DNA from: Chelonoidis abingdonii
Taxonomy: Eukaryota > Chordata > Testudines > Testudinidae
Direction: 5' to 3'
DNA length: 64,000 nt
Assembly: GCF_003597395.2 (NCBI RefSeq)
Contig: NC_133774.1
Coordinates: 48,394,363-48,458,362, forward strand
Within the stretch, counting starts at the first letter, position 1. Each line of letters begins with the position of its first letter. Below are positions 1 through 12,683 of this stretch, piece by piece. The notes below the pieces were generated by a model, which made no database searches, was not told where the DNA came from, and was given only the letters and a program-made list of their open reading frames with translations. Made by a program: the position numbers and the translations under genes.

Positions 1-209
1 TACTGTAACCAAACAATGTCACACCTCCCAGAAGGGCAGGGACCCACACATGTGAAACGGTGGTCATTAATAGCCAATCAACAGCATATATGATGCAATG
101 TATATAATGTATAATTTTATTATTCATATAGTTATGGAAAGTAAATAATACATGAAAGAAATGAAAGGCTTTTTTTCCCCTTTTTTTTTTTTTTTTTTTT
201 TTAAATCAT

Positions 210-271
210 CCCTGCCAGGGCCCCGCCGAAAATGTTCGAATTGGGCCCCGTACTTCCTAAAGCCGGCCCTG
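210..271. mobile_element. hAT-like terminal fragment after a poly-T tract
   Basis: A GC-rich segment ends in GCCGGCCCTG, the kind of terminus (CAGGGCCGGC in reverse) shared by the non-autonomous hAT elements elsewhere in the window. It follows a run of T at 179-202. No matching second terminus or target duplication was found, so this is at most a fragment. Confidence 0.35.
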
Positions 272-272
272 G

Positions 273-1577
273 CCTCCACTATTCTGTATGAATAAATCCA
301 ATCAGTCGTGTTTTTAATCCCAATATCTAGCCATACCTATGTGCAATAATTTGAAGACTCGTTAGGACTGAAAGCTCTAAAAACAAAAAGGGAATATCAA
401 TAGAGTTTCAGTTCTGGGAATATTACAACCAGCTCATCATTAAGATTTACACCCCAGCCTTGCCATTTACTGTGCATAGGTACACTATTGCATCAGCATC
501 TAGTGAATTACAGGACTGGAGTTACGTATGCTCAGCCAGAACTAGTGCCACACATTCATGTTGGTGAAGGAAGGCATTTGAGTAAGTGAAGAAGAGCAAG
601 GTCTCTAAAAGCTTTTAGGCCCTCCCTGAGTAAGCACTGAGTGAGTTATAGCTGAGAGCAATCTACATCTCCAGGGGCAGAAGTCAAGCTACTTTTCTTG
701 CAGTGCCTTACTTTGGTCATCCACATTTGAAAGCATTTGTTATACTGTATAAAACACCAACTGTACACATGACTAGGTTACAAAATATAAAACTTTGTAT
801 TTTCCTAACACAAACCACTACCACTCACTAAACATACAGATTGAGAAACGTGGTTATAAGGATGTTCAAAATAATATATACCTCAATTTTATCGATGTAA
901 CAACTTTGCCTTTTGTCCATGTCAGCCTGATTGCTATATAAACCATGCACAAAACTGAGGACAAAGTATCACACTTATCCAAATTAGGTCATTTTCTGGC
1001 ACCTAACTATATGATCGGCATAGCCTGTGAGTCACTTTCCAAAACTAGGGAGAATATAATTACACCAAGAAAGAATGTGTGACTCAAAGATTTCTATTGT
1101 TCAAATGGACAACTGGGTCCTCTAAATTTCAGTCTGCTTCTCTGTACAGAAGTGTTTCTAAAATGTCAATAGCAACTTACAAAAAAAGGAGAGGGTTACA
1201 TAACTCATTAGCTTCTGCTTGCTGCTAAGATGAAGTCACAGATTATGACATTGTAAAGGCAGCCCACTATGATGAAACTGGTATGTTTGACTCATGACAA
1301 CAGCCTAATTAATTAACCACCATTAATATCAGCCTAATTAATTAACCACCAATGCTACCACCATTAATATCAACTATTTCAACTGTATTTGTTATCTGAG
1401 TAGACTGGAAGTCTACGTATTGAAAGTAGTTCCATTAATCTGGTGCACAAGCCAGGACCGAACACCATTATATTGCTACAAGCAGTCTTTATACAGTCCC
1501 TTTCCAGTACTTTAGAGATATTGGGGGCATCTAGCTGGCAAAGACCACAGAAGCAACCGCTAGTTACAGATTGTTTA
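273..1577. other. AT-rich intron sequence, no gene seen
   Basis: Apart from the short tandem duplication near 1301, no coding signal or recognisable element was seen. Short open frames here lack splice context or family resemblance. Confidence 0.6.
1301..1370. repeat. short tandem duplication (about 29 bp)
   Basis: The motif CAGCCTAATTAATTAACCAC starts at 1301 and again at 1330, in AT-rich intron sequence. The second copy carries a small insertion before CATTAATAT. A local replication-slippage duplication is the simplest reading. Confidence 0.7.
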
Positions 1578-3041
1578 TTTCTGGAGGAATTCTGCTCCCC
1601 TGCGCATGCACAGAATGTGTGTCCCTGTCAGAAAGTCATTTTTCTGCTGGGAAGCAAAGGGAAGCCACAAAAGTGGTCCTGCAACCCTCCCTAGCAGTAT
1701 TTTTCGGGGGCCCAGGGCAGCCGGCAGAGAGGTAAATCACTGTGAGGTAGGAGGTAGGAGGCAGGACCAGGACCGGCGCCAGGATTTCTCGTGCTCTACG
1801 CGCACGGTCATTTCGCCGCCCCATGTGCCGCTCCTGTGGAGCCGCTGCAGGCCATTTCTGCGGAGGGTCCGTTGGTCCACGACTCCGGTGGAGCTGCCGC
1901 AGTTGTGCATGCGGAGGGTCCGTTGGTCCGCGGCTCCGGTGGAGCTGCCGCAGCCATTTCTGTGGGAGGTCCACCGGAGCAGCACGGGAGCAGCAGACCG
2001 TCCGCAGGCGTACCTGCGGCAGGTCCACCGGAGCCGCAGCCCAACGGACCCTCTGCAGGCATGACTGCAGCAGCTCCACTGGAGCTGCCTGCCGCCCCCT
2101 GCCCCCAGCAAAATGCCACCCCCCGAAAATCCTGGCGCCTTCGGCGATTGCCTAGTTCGCCTCAATGGAAGCGCCAGCCCTGGGCGGGACTGAGGAAGAC
2201 CTGGCTGGTGTCAGATCCACTCCCAGATTTCCCCCGCAGCTGAAGGAAGCTCTGCAAACTCTTTCCTCCCCACCCCGCCACCCCCTGCTTCTTGCACCCA
2301 TCCCTCCTCACCTGCAGGGGGAGGAACCCCTGTGCAGGGAGCTGCTCCCATATCTTCCCAATTGCTGTGCATCCAGACCCCTTCACACCCAGACCCTCCT
2401 GCCAAGCTTCACACTCCTGCACTGAGACCCCCCACCCAATGAGCCCAACTCCTCTGCACCACTCCGATGAGCTACCCACACCCAGATCCTCACCCCACTG
2501 AGCCCCAACCAGCTGTATCTGGACCCTCCCCTGAACCCACCCACACCTTCCTGCCAAGCTCTGTTCATCCCACAGCCCCAATCACCTTCACGTGGACCCC
2601 CTGCAGAGTCCCATTACCATTGCACCCAACGCCCCCCCCCCAACAAGCCCCTGTACATCCAGATCCCCCCACTGAGCTGCCCACACCCAGATTGCCCTAC
2701 ACAGAACCCTCTCAACCCACACCTGGATCCCCACACTAAGTCCCTCCAAGCTTGGATTCTGCCTTGCTGAGTCTGCCTGCCCACACCTGGCATGGAGGGG
2801 CAGGGCCCTGGGGTGTTTCTGGGGCAGGCCCTGTCCTTGAGCTGTTTCAGGGTTGGAGGCAGCCTCACCTCTGAAGTGAGCTGCACAGTGATCTCCCACC
2901 TCTGTGCAGCCAGTGGCCTGTGCTCCCCAATGCCATCCTGGAGCCTTCACATTTATTTGAGAAATAACATTTGCCGAAGTTTGCCCAACTTTAAAATATT
3001 GTGCACAGAATTATTTTTGGCGCAGAATGCCCTCAGGAGAA
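1578..3041. mobile_element. non-autonomous DNA element, 1.46 kb, with a C-rich interior
   Basis: The left end (GAGGAATTCTGCTCC) and the reverse complement of the right end (CTCCTGAGGGCATTCTGC) form imperfect terminal inverted repeats. Flanks ATTGTTTA (1570-1577) and ATTGTTTT (3042-3049) match at 7 of 8 bases, suggesting an 8-bp target duplication. The interior at about 2260-2750 is a degenerate C-rich tandem array with repeated CACACCCAGA and CCCACTGAGC blocks. I recognise the layout as a common turtle repeat with a GAATTCTGCGC terminus. It encodes nothing credible; the proline-rich open frames are composition artefacts. A second transposon (1768-2182) sits inside it. Confidence 0.6.
1768..2182. 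mobile_element. hAT-type MITE nested in the 1.46-kb element
   Basis: The termini are CAGGACCGGCGCCAGGA and, at the right, GCGCCAGCCCTG, an imperfect inverted pair starting CAG and ending CTG. The flanks GGCAGGAC (1760-1767) and GGCGGGAC (2183-2190) agree at 7 of 8 bases, the target-duplication length of the hAT superfamily. The interior is GC-rich and built of repeated and inverted blocks (GGAGGGTCCGTTGG, GCAGGCGTACCTGCGG) on the motif of the MITE at 5517. Removing it restores continuity of the host element. Confidence 0.75.
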
Positions 3042-5516
3042 ATTGTTTTGGGAATATTAAGTGTCTCAACTGTTTCCTTGCCATCTCTGAGCCAAAGAAC
3101 CTGTACAAAGAACATTCCCTAGTTAAATCAGGGCCTACACCTTGGATGAGAATCCACTTGTATATGAAGTAAAACTTGATTGTGAAACAGAGCCTCCTAC
3201 TCACTGGGGGACTCTGAGCACTGTTGATTGATCCATGGATGGAGACAAAGCACTGGATAGGTGGTTTAAAAGACTATTTTTATGTCAGAGTTTCCACATG
3301 CAAAATGGGCTGGAGACTTTACTCAAGCTTGATTCCTTTTCATTTTTACTTGGTAGTTTACATAAGACGCAGTACTAATGCTTGTCCAGAGATGATAGAA
3401 CCATCTAATCCTGCAATGATACACAGCCCTTATTTCCTTATAGCTGGACCAGAAGAGCTAGCCACATACAGTCAGTCAAACAGCCATCTTTATACATACT
3501 ATGTTACCTGTGGGATTTATCAGTTGCCAAGGTTTCACAGACATTCTTGAAAACTCTCATTAGGTTTTCTAGTTCTAGTGAAATTGGTATGAGGAAAAAA
3601 ATTTTCAACTGAGAAAAGTTCTTTCCCTCAAAATAAGAAGCAGAGAACATACTTATGTATGAGTTTCAGTGGTGAGAGAAAGCAATAACTAACTATTCAT
3701 TCAACTAACTTGCTACTTTTCCTGGTAAGGTATTTATACTGAAGTTTTTCCCACTCTTGGCACCCCAGCCCAACTTCTATTCCACTTGTATTTTCAGACC
3801 ACCAGTTTACTGTTGAAGTAAGCCACGCTACCATGCTACAGCAACAATAAACTAAGAGTTTCTTCTATCTACAGAAGCTGTAGTCCACTGTTACCAAGGC
3901 AGTGAGAAGAATGTTTAAAAAAAAAACAAACACTCAGATCTGGTGATTTATGTCTCATTCTTACAAGGACATATTAACCTGGTAAAACAAAGAAAAATGA
4001 ATACGTTGAGCATTAAAAGCAAGAACTCCCTGTATTATAGTATTCTACAGATTTCTTTATACTTATAATACACTTACCTGCTGCGTCATGTTTCTGACCT
4101 TTAGTCAAAACAAGACTAAACAAAAACTACTCCATCCTTTCAACTCCAGAACACTGCACAGCATGCTAAAGTGTTTTGGACTACAGCCACACAGCATCTG
4201 GATTTCTCCCAAGCAGAAAGTCTCCCAAGCAGAAACATTAGGTTAGAAATAGTCAGTTTAAGATACATTGGCCAGATTCTGTGTCTGAGATGGGACAGGA
4301 CAATGGTGGTTTTAAGCCACTGTATATGCTCACTGTCCCATCAATCCTGTGCCATCTCTGCTGTGGTTTAAGTTGGAGCAACCTGAAAAAGACACCAATT
4401 TATACGCATCCACTCACAGCTACTAGGGTTACTTTGGGAGCAAGGAATTGCTGGAGTAGAAGAAATGCCTCAGCCATGGCCCCCTCTCCCATAGGAATAC
4501 CCTTCACACTAGGACTGCAGAGCTGCTACGAAGATTCTCCTTATATGAAGATCCATCATGCTGATTATGACTATGCCCTGGTGAGGTGCAAAGCTGTCGG
4601 ATCACAGCAGACTCCAGCCTGAACATTCCTTGCTTGGGTAACGAGTAACACCTTCAATTACTACAACAGAGTTAAGCAAGCCTCTTAAAATGAAACTTGA
4701 GCTATTTCAGTGCCACCAACCCCTGCACATAAAGTATTTAAAAAAAATTAGTTTCCTTCTAATGCCTTCTGGGCAAAAAAGCAGGAAATTCAGAACTTAT
4801 ATTCCAATATCAACCTTAATTTTGATGTGCACTTCTGCCTACTTTCCATTTATGGGCTGGATACCCCTGCCTATTGCTACACAACCTTCACTTGGCCATG
4901 TAATTCATTCACTGAAGTTAATTCTATAATATAACCTGCAGCAGTACTGGATGGTGGGGGTGGGGGGGGGAGAGAACAGGAGAGAAGAAGAGCCCCCACC
5001 CCATTTCTGTAAGTCAAACAAGCAATAGAGGATAACATATGATCCCTAACAGGCAAATGGGGAAGTCTGTTTCCGCAGTCTGTTTCATTGGGCCTGGATG
5101 ATGCTGTCAATTGGTTTCAATGCTAACAGATTAGGTCTTTGATGAGAGCTTCTGGAACCGAAGATCAGCCCTGGTGAGAGAATGCAACTCCGACAACCTT
5201 GAGGGCGGGGAGAAGTCTAGTGAGAAAAACAGTTAGTGTCTCCTTTAAGGATCCCCACTCAAAGTGTTCGATGCCTTCCCTCCCTGCTTTCATCACCTGA
5301 GCTGGTTGGGGTTCAGTAAGCCACTGTAGTCTGCACATCTGATTGAGGGTCTATAAACCCTGATGTTAGCCTGACTCTCTACTCTCCTGCACAGATTAAA
5401 AGGTGGACATGGACACAAGATGAGTAAATCAGATGGTGGCGGAATTAAATGAGTGTCCATCATGAAACTGTACACGGCTTGCAGCAGAGAGGCAATTAGT
5501 CACTGACATTCAAAAT
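3042..5516. other. intron sequence, no gene seen
   Basis: Mostly AT-rich unique-looking sequence with scattered homopolymers and a short poly-G near 4955-4970. No open frame has splice sites plus family resemblance, and no element with clear ends was recognised. Confidence 0.55.
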
Positions 5517-5831
5517 CAGGGCTGACTCTAGCCATTTCACCACCCCAAGCATGGTGGCACACCGCAGGGAGCACTCTTTGCCCGTGGCTCCAGTGGACCT
5601 CCCGCAGGCGTCCCTGCGGAGGGTCCGCTGTTCCCATGGCTCCGGTGGACCTCCCGCAGGCGTGCCTGCGGATGCTCCACCGGAGACGCGGGACCAGCGG
5701 ACCCTCTGCAGGCATGCCTGCGGGAGGTCCACCGGAGCCGGCTGCCGCCCTCCCGACAACCGGCAGAGCACCCCCCACGGCATGCCGCCCCAAGCACGCG
5801 CTTGGTGCGCTGGGGCCCGGAGCTGGCCCTG
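5517..5831. mobile_element. hAT-type MITE, 315 bp
   Basis: It starts CAGGGCTGACTCTAGC and ends GGAGCTGGCCCTG, imperfect inverted termini. The flank ATTCAAAT follows the right end (5832-5839), and ATTCAAAAT precedes the left, the same 8-mer with one extra A. The interior holds inverted GC-rich blocks (GCAGGCGTGCCTGCGG type) that could fold strongly. All overlapping long open frames on both strands come from this repeat structure and are not genes. Confidence 0.8.
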
Positions 5832-8800
5832 ATTCAAATGCATATCATATGTGAGGGTCACGGTTGAGAGAGAGTCTACAATGGTGCCAATGTGATCATT
5901 TTGCTGTTTAATCCAATCTTCATGAACTAAGGAATGGATCATGAGAGCTGGTATTTGGATCTATGGGCACTGTATTTTGCTCTGGGACCACAGTTCCCTG
6001 GAGGTTCACAGCTCAGTCTCACTGGTGAGATGATTCTCAGTTGGTTTGGCCAGGGGCATGAACTAGGACCAGCTGATACCCCCTCAATCTTTGGCAGACA
6101 GGAAACAGCTACCTGAAGTTATTATACACCTGGATGAAAACAGCTGGGATTTTGTAAGAGGGCTGAAGAGAATTTGAGCTTATCCAGGACCTTTTCCCAG
6201 GGGTGACTAAGCTGGACAAAAATGCTGCAGCAGAGGAGAGAATCACTAAGCCTCCATGGGTTGATAAGGCCAGAAGATGCATGAATCATTTAGGAAATTT
6301 ATTTGGTACCTGAATTCTTCCCATATGTCCTGGATAATGCTCACTGGCAGAAGGAAATAATCTACTCAATCCTTGTTAAAAGACATTTAAGTGACATTAG
6401 AGGAAACTATGTAATGAGCATGAGGAAGGGTAATAATCAACTATAGTAAACTACAGAAGTTAAAAGTCTTAATCTAGAAATAACTTCATGTTTCAAGTTG
6501 GTGACCTGCAGCAATCCTGAATAAAGTTTTATGGCCCAGGATAAAGCAGTGTACAGTTTGGTAAATATGGTTATTTTGCTCAAGCTTCACGAGAAAAGTT
6601 TCTGCCTTTGGCAGTATCCTACCAGACTAGCCAGATCATTGGTCTGCTGCGGCAACTCCAATGGAGACCCTCAGACTAAATGAAATAAAACAATGTCTAA
6701 TTGCATCAACTACTGTACTATATTTAGGGCTAGAGTATGATCTTCCTCAGATTAATACATTGGGAGTCCGCATGAAGTCATTAAGACTATCTGTGGAATA
6801 AGGTGCTACTCAACATGAACAAGGGCACCCAAATCTGACCCTCACTCAGAATTTGAAACACAAATCCAACTAGCCCTCACAGCTGATGGCTCAAAAGTAT
6901 TCCATCTTGCAATGGCACTGAAGTACAAAGTGCCATTTATCACTTCACATCCAAAGTTAGTTAATACTGGAACTCTGATATGTTTAGACAGAGTATTCCT
7001 GCAGGACTGCAGAGTGACTGAGTGATGGAGGCTGGAAAAAGAAGTAGGAAAAGAAAAATCTATTCATCCTAGGGTTTGCAGAAATGTTCATGAATTTTAC
7101 CACTACTCATTTTACTACCAAAGTCCATTTGTCCATAGCCATAATAATCAGATTCTCTCTTAAGGAGGGATACAGAGCTTACCTAGTTAATCTGATTTTG
7201 AGACCATGTCATCCCAACTTCTCTCAAAGTTAGTCAAAAGAGGCAAATGGAGACGTATTTGCTCCTGAAGCCTTGATAAGGACAACATATTCCAACAGAA
7301 AAATAATATTCTAAGGCTGTTGGGGGCAGGGGTAACTTTATTTGACTGCTACTGTTTTAGAAAGAGTGATTAGCATATACCCAAAAGTCTGTGGAAGTGA
7401 CTGGGTCTGGTAGATGAAACAAAAAAATAGAGGTGATAGAATCTTCTGACATTTCTTTACTTGTGCAAATATATGCAGTGGACAGACACCACCAGCTGTG
7501 CACCTGTGTAATCTAAGCCTTTGAGAGTTCATTCCATTTTATCAAAGGCGTTTCACAGTAGTAGTACTCATTACTGGTAAGGAGGATTTGCAGGGTTTGC
7601 TAGATAAGCTTTCAGAGAAGTTGCCCATTAGAGATATACTTCTCTTGGAGACACTACACATTTGAAAAATGATACTTAAGACTGGTGTTTCCTCACATTA
7701 ACTAAAATGATGGTGCATTGCATATGGAATAAGAAGCATTTTCAGGCCCTGGGTATTTTTTGAGCTAAATTTCTAGGACTGAAGGGTGGAAGAGTAGATT
7801 TTTTTGCCACTTGAGTTGTGAAAGGTTCTCCCCTATTCTTTTTTTTAGATACTTGGGGCTCTCATGGATATGCTATAGAAGCTTTTCCCTTCCGCAAGAG
7901 GGAATGAATCCTCCACTGAAGAGAGAGTACTAGCCATGTGTCACACCAAAACCAGTTATGCCTCAAACTGGTTCCTTCAATAGATCTAACCAATTATGGT
8001 TGGAGGTAAACCTGAAGATTAATGAGTGACCCTTACTCTCCATAAATAGTCTGTCACAATGGCTGTAAAAACTGCAGTACAGTTTCTGGAGTAGATCCAA
8101 AAATGAAGGCTTACCTAAAGTTATCTTTATTGCAGTTTGTGTTTTATGATCAGTCCTTCACATATTGTACCACTCTTCAGCCTAGTATTACTAATTCCAG
8201 TTTAATCCCCATTGCACAGGATTAGAGGAAAAGGAGAGAAGGGTTCCCCTAAGGAGGGGAAGCTAAACAACTCTTATTATAATCTGAGAACAGGCCAGGG
8301 TAAAACCTGGCAGTCAGCAAATATTAAGAATTCTTCAGACATTTTCCACTGTGTTACTGAGCTCTAACGATTTATTGGCAAAGTGGTGCTTTACTTGCAT
8401 ATATGTTCTGGGAAGAAGAGGGAAGTAAGACCCTAAAAAGCAATAATTCATTTTCAGAAATCAAGTTGATCTTGATGAGGCATGAAAAGTCATGAGTAGA
8501 GCTATATTAGAGAGTGGATACACTAGAGATGACCCATCGCTCTTACTTCAGATGCTAAGCAGAAAATACCAAGTGAACTGAAATAGCTTCTAAATTCAAC
8601 AACACACATTCACTGTTCTAACACCTGAAAAGTGTGGGATGAAGATGAATACCCAACATCTGTCTGCCATCAAGTTGTCATGTAGGAATCACCAGAGAAC
8701 ATTGAAAGAACCAAAAAGGATTTGCTATTTCTCCCTTGGAACTCAGTGATCAAAGCAGCACTAGCTAAATTTTTCCCTCTAATAGGACGAAGCTTGCGGA

Positions 8801-9873
8801 CAAGGAGTAATAATCCACAGGCTACAGTCTCTAGATCTTCCCTTTTGAAAGAGTTTCTAATCAACAGAAAGGAGGAAAGAGCACTTCTGCTCTGTCACTG
8901 GAGTCTCATGCAGGGACAATTTCAAAAAATTAAAAGCCAGTTCAGGGTAGCTAATGACAGATTCCTAAGCCCATCTCAAAAAGTGATTCATGTTGAATAG
9001 AAAAGCACTAGAAATGAGGGAATAAGATATAAACAGCATCCATGAACTAATGAATCTCTGCCAGAAGCAAATGTAGGACACATACCTTTATTTCTTGGTT
9101 AACAGTTGATTCATTTGCCTGAATCAATTGCAACAGCAGCAATAGTATCTGCTCTACAGAAAATAATGAACAACTGTACTGATGCCAAATTGATTCTCTT
9201 CCTTTTCAGGGGTAAACAATGTCAGTCAGCTGTGAGTATAGCACCCGCGCTGCAGCAATGCCATAGAAACCATTTAATTCCACAGGATCTTGTGGTGCAA
9301 AGTTTCAATAAGGGGCTTGGGAAAAGAAAGTTTCTCCCAGGTTACATCACAACTGCGGAAGTACAACTTTGAAAGGGACGGAAAGCTATTCATGACAGAG
9401 AGGCTTAGACAGTATCCTCAGATTTGCACAAAAAAAGACCACATGCAAAAACCTACAAGAAGGTGTCAGGGCTGTTAGAGTGATGTTAATCTGAAAGTCT
9501 GGATCATTCATACACGTACATTTTGCAACTTACTTGTGTTCAATGCACAAGAAACACAGTAACTTCAAATTGAAGTTAGCACTTAGCAGTGAGAATAGAC
9601 TCAAATAAATATAGGTAGATTAGTCGTTCCTTTTTATGGCTCTTCTATGTTCTCTAAAATGTCCTCATCCTGTAGCTGAGGTGTAGGTGGGGTGTCTTGG
9701 AGATAAGCACTGAATGGTGATTCGTCAAGGCCTGCTTACTGGCAAGCGGGTAGTGGGCCAACATTAATTTAAACCGAATTTAAACTAAAAATATATATAT
9801 ATATTTCTAGCCCGTAGGGTTGCAAAGATACCCTTCCAAACATGAATAAAACATAAACCAACATAGTGCCATC
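5832..9873. other. intron sequence, no gene seen
   Basis: Four kilobases without a recognised exon, RNA gene or bounded element. A (TA)n tract lies at about 9789-9804 just before the next MITE. Open frames are short and without splice context. Confidence 0.55.
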
Positions 9874-10001
9874 TTGGGTGATCAGACAGCAAATGTGAAA
9901 AATTGGTACAGGGGGTGGGGGGATAACAGGAGCTCATATAAGAAAAAGAGACCCAAAAATCTGGACTGTTCCTATAAAAATCGGGACATCTAGTCACCCT
10001 A
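9874..10001. mobile_element. short hAT-type MITE, 128 bp
   Basis: The left end TTGGGTGATCAGA and the reverse complement of the right end (TAGGGTGACTAGA) are inverted repeats. The flanks GTGCCATC (9866-9873) and GTGCCATC (10002-10009) are a perfect 8-bp target duplication, as the hAT superfamily makes. No coding capacity. Confidence 0.85.
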
Positions 10002-10559
10002 GTGCCATCATCTTGAATCTGCAATCACATTTTGACAGAACATAATAAAGAGCTACTTATCTATACTGAAATGAACACTCATTAGCACAAGTACCGAGGG
10101 AGGAGTTTGATGTTCAGAACTGCAATAATCTAGCAATTCAGAAGCTGATAAACTGTGAATAAAAGTGCTTATCAGTAATGAGGGATAACTGATTCCTCAT
10201 ATCTTATAATTTATGTTTATCCACAAACTGCTGTCAAGTAGAAAAATAGCAAGAATAAAACTAAGATTCCAGATAAGACTTCACTGCAATGCTCCCATGG
10301 TGCCATGTGCCTCTGGGGAAAGTCCCATGACCACATTGACTTCCTTCAGCACAAAGCTAGTTCTGTCCTCCTTTGCTTCTGCCATCTTCATCAGGTAGTA
10401 TTACTCTCCTCTCCCCTACTGATTACCATATTATTACTCCTGCTCTGGCTGGAACTGCCATCAGTACTGTCTCACGATTTTTGACTATCATCAAATCCTT
10501 CCTCACATCCCCAACCACCACCCATGCTCTCCCTTTCCTCTGCATACAGGATCAGGTCA

Positions 10560-11010
10560 ATTTTTTCCCCCCTCTTTTTTAAAGGGTCACCAAGATCAGC
10601 ACCATCTCCAATCCAGCTTCCTCTCTCTCTGCTGAAAGGCTGTTCTCAAAGTCTCCAATAATTTCCTCTTGGCCAAGTCTCAGGGTCCCAACTCCATTGC
10701 CATTCTCTGACCTCTTGGTTAGCTTCTGACAGCTAATTGTACACCATTTCTCACAAATCTGTCCTCCGCTAAGGTTCTCCTCTGACCCCTCCAACTGCTC
10801 CTTCAGTGTCATTTGGCAAGTCCCCTTCACTTCCATTGTGGGTCTCACATGGCTCCATCCTTGGCCTTCTCTCCAAAGGTGATTTTATCTATACAGAACG
10901 TCAGCTACTATCTTTATGACAAAGATTTAAAAATTTACTGTTATTCTTGACCAGTTTACTCCCACTCAACCCCATATATCACCCTATTTAACATCTCCTT
11001 GTGTAGCTTC
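10560..11010 (+). pseudogene. degraded L2-like LINE reverse transcriptase fragment
   Basis: Pieces of plus-strand translation in several frames resemble the L2 reverse transcriptase in order: a SFSVISFG-like block near 10800, a GVPQGSVLGP-like block near 10840-10880 (read here as VSHMAPSLAF), and a YYLYDKDL stretch near 10905-10930 where the family has YHLYADDT. The catalytic Asp pair is not intact and several frameshifts are present. The similarity is judged from memory and is weak; an unrelated pyrimidine-rich sequence is the alternative. Confidence 0.45.
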
Positions 11011-12141
11011 TGCCATCATCAACTATATGAAGGCCACTGGGGACTTTCCTATTGCTAACTCATTTTTAAGTGAAAGGTGCTCTAGTACTATGGTGATGGG
11101 TGGCAGCACAAATCTCAGACATGATCATCATATGTCCAAAACAATGCTAACCTCCCCATCATGCTGCAGTCACTTAAGATTAGAACCTATGTATCTTACC
11201 AAATGCCATCATGCCCCTTCCCTCCCAAAATACGTTTGTTTCCTCCTCTAAAGTTTTATGTAGAGAGAGAAAGCAATTCGTATGTACGAGGGCATGAACA
11301 GTCACCAGCAAGGGTAAGGAAAAAGACCTAATTTCCTCTCCATTTATCATGTTACATGCATTATTATGGTTCTTCAACTTCTTCTGAAGCCTCTTGCATT
11401 GGCAAGAGACAGGATACTTTATTAGATTAATCATTGATTTATTCTATTATGCCAGTCTTAAATTCAAAACGCTACATGCTCTATAGTCACCATTAAGAAG
11501 TTGGTATATGCTACAGTCACTACACAGTGGTGGCTGGAATACTGCACATTCTCCGATGTTTAGAACAGGAAATAAACAAAGCCAGAAATCAATACATGCA
11601 CTGTAGGTAAAAAGCAACCTCTTCAATGGCCACCACTGTCACAAGCTTAACATGTGGGCTTATGGTCTCAGCCTCAACATTGAGGTAATAGAATTTTAAA
11701 GTGAGACTTATGAATTAGAGTGCATTTTATTCACCAGTCACATCCTGGAAAAGGACCACGCTTGGATTCCATTAACTTCATGAGAAACCCACACAGCTAA
11801 CTTACCTGACCCCTTCTCCACCTTTGTCCCTTCCCATAAAAGGATGGAGCGTGCAGGGAATACATTTATATAATTTACATTCAGCAAGTATTCTACAACA
11901 AACACCATGAAGTTTAATAAAAGGTAAAAATGTGTATATGATAATCCCTACAGATCAGAAAATGTTTCAAGTGCAGCTCTCTGAATTGACTAAAAATAGC
12001 ACTATGGGGTTCCATGTCTGTGTCCAATTCCATATCAAATGCATCTTTACTTACAAGAATCAAGATGGGATCTTTCCTTTTCACTCACCACTGCCAATTG
12101 TCAAAAGGCTCTGCAGACGAAGTTAGACCCTTAGTGATATC
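11011..12141. other. intron sequence, no gene seen
   Basis: Unique-looking AT-rich sequence up to the target duplication of the next transposon. No supported feature. Confidence 0.5.
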
Positions 12142-12683
12142 TAGGGCCCTACCAAATCCACCACCATGAAAAGTTGGGGGTCCTGCCCAAAGGAGTTGTG
12201 GGGGAGGGGAGGTGTCATAAGGTTATTTGGTGGGGGGGGTTGGTATGGCCACCCTTACTTCTGCACTGCCTTCAGAGATCGGCACCTGGAGAGCGGAGAC
12301 TGCTGACTGGGTGCCCAGCTCTGAAGGCAACGCCCTACCAGCAGCAGCACAGAAGTAAGAGTGGTAATACCATACCATTTCTTACTTCTGCACTGTTGCT
12401 GGCAGTGTCTCTGCCTTCAGAGCTGGACTCCCAGCCAACAGCTGCTGCTCTCCAGCTGCTCAGCTCTGAAGGCAGTGCTGACACCAGCAGCAGTGCAGAA
12501 GTAAGAGTAGCAGTACCGCAATCCCCTCTACAATAACCTTTTGATCCCCCTACAACTCCTTTTTGGGTCAGGACCCCGACAATTACAACCATGAAATTTC
12601 AGATTCAAAATAGCTGAAATATTAAATTTACTATTTTTAAAATCCTATGACCAAACACAGATCATGCATTTAGTAGGGTCCTA
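12142..12683. mobile_element. hAT-type non-autonomous element, 542 bp
   Basis: The left end TAGGGCCCTACCAAATCC and the right end (reverse complement TAGGACCCTACTAAATGC) are inverted repeats. Flanks GTGATATC (12134-12141) and GTGATATC (12684-12691) form a perfect 8-bp target duplication. Internally the block CTTACTTCTGCACTG appears in both orientations around Ser/Ala-rich spurious frames, so the element is itself built of inverted subrepeats. Confidence 0.9.

Noticed and set aside
1606..2243. Overlapping open frames of 100-150 residues on both strands
   Set aside because: They all coincide with the GC-rich palindromic MITE at 1768-2182; simultaneous openness on several frames and both strands is a composition effect.
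4081..4140. CTTACCTGCTGCGTCATG as a minus-strand splice donor of another IQGAP2 exon
   Set aside because: The adjoining sequence does not translate into any IQGAP segment and has stops in the needed frame.
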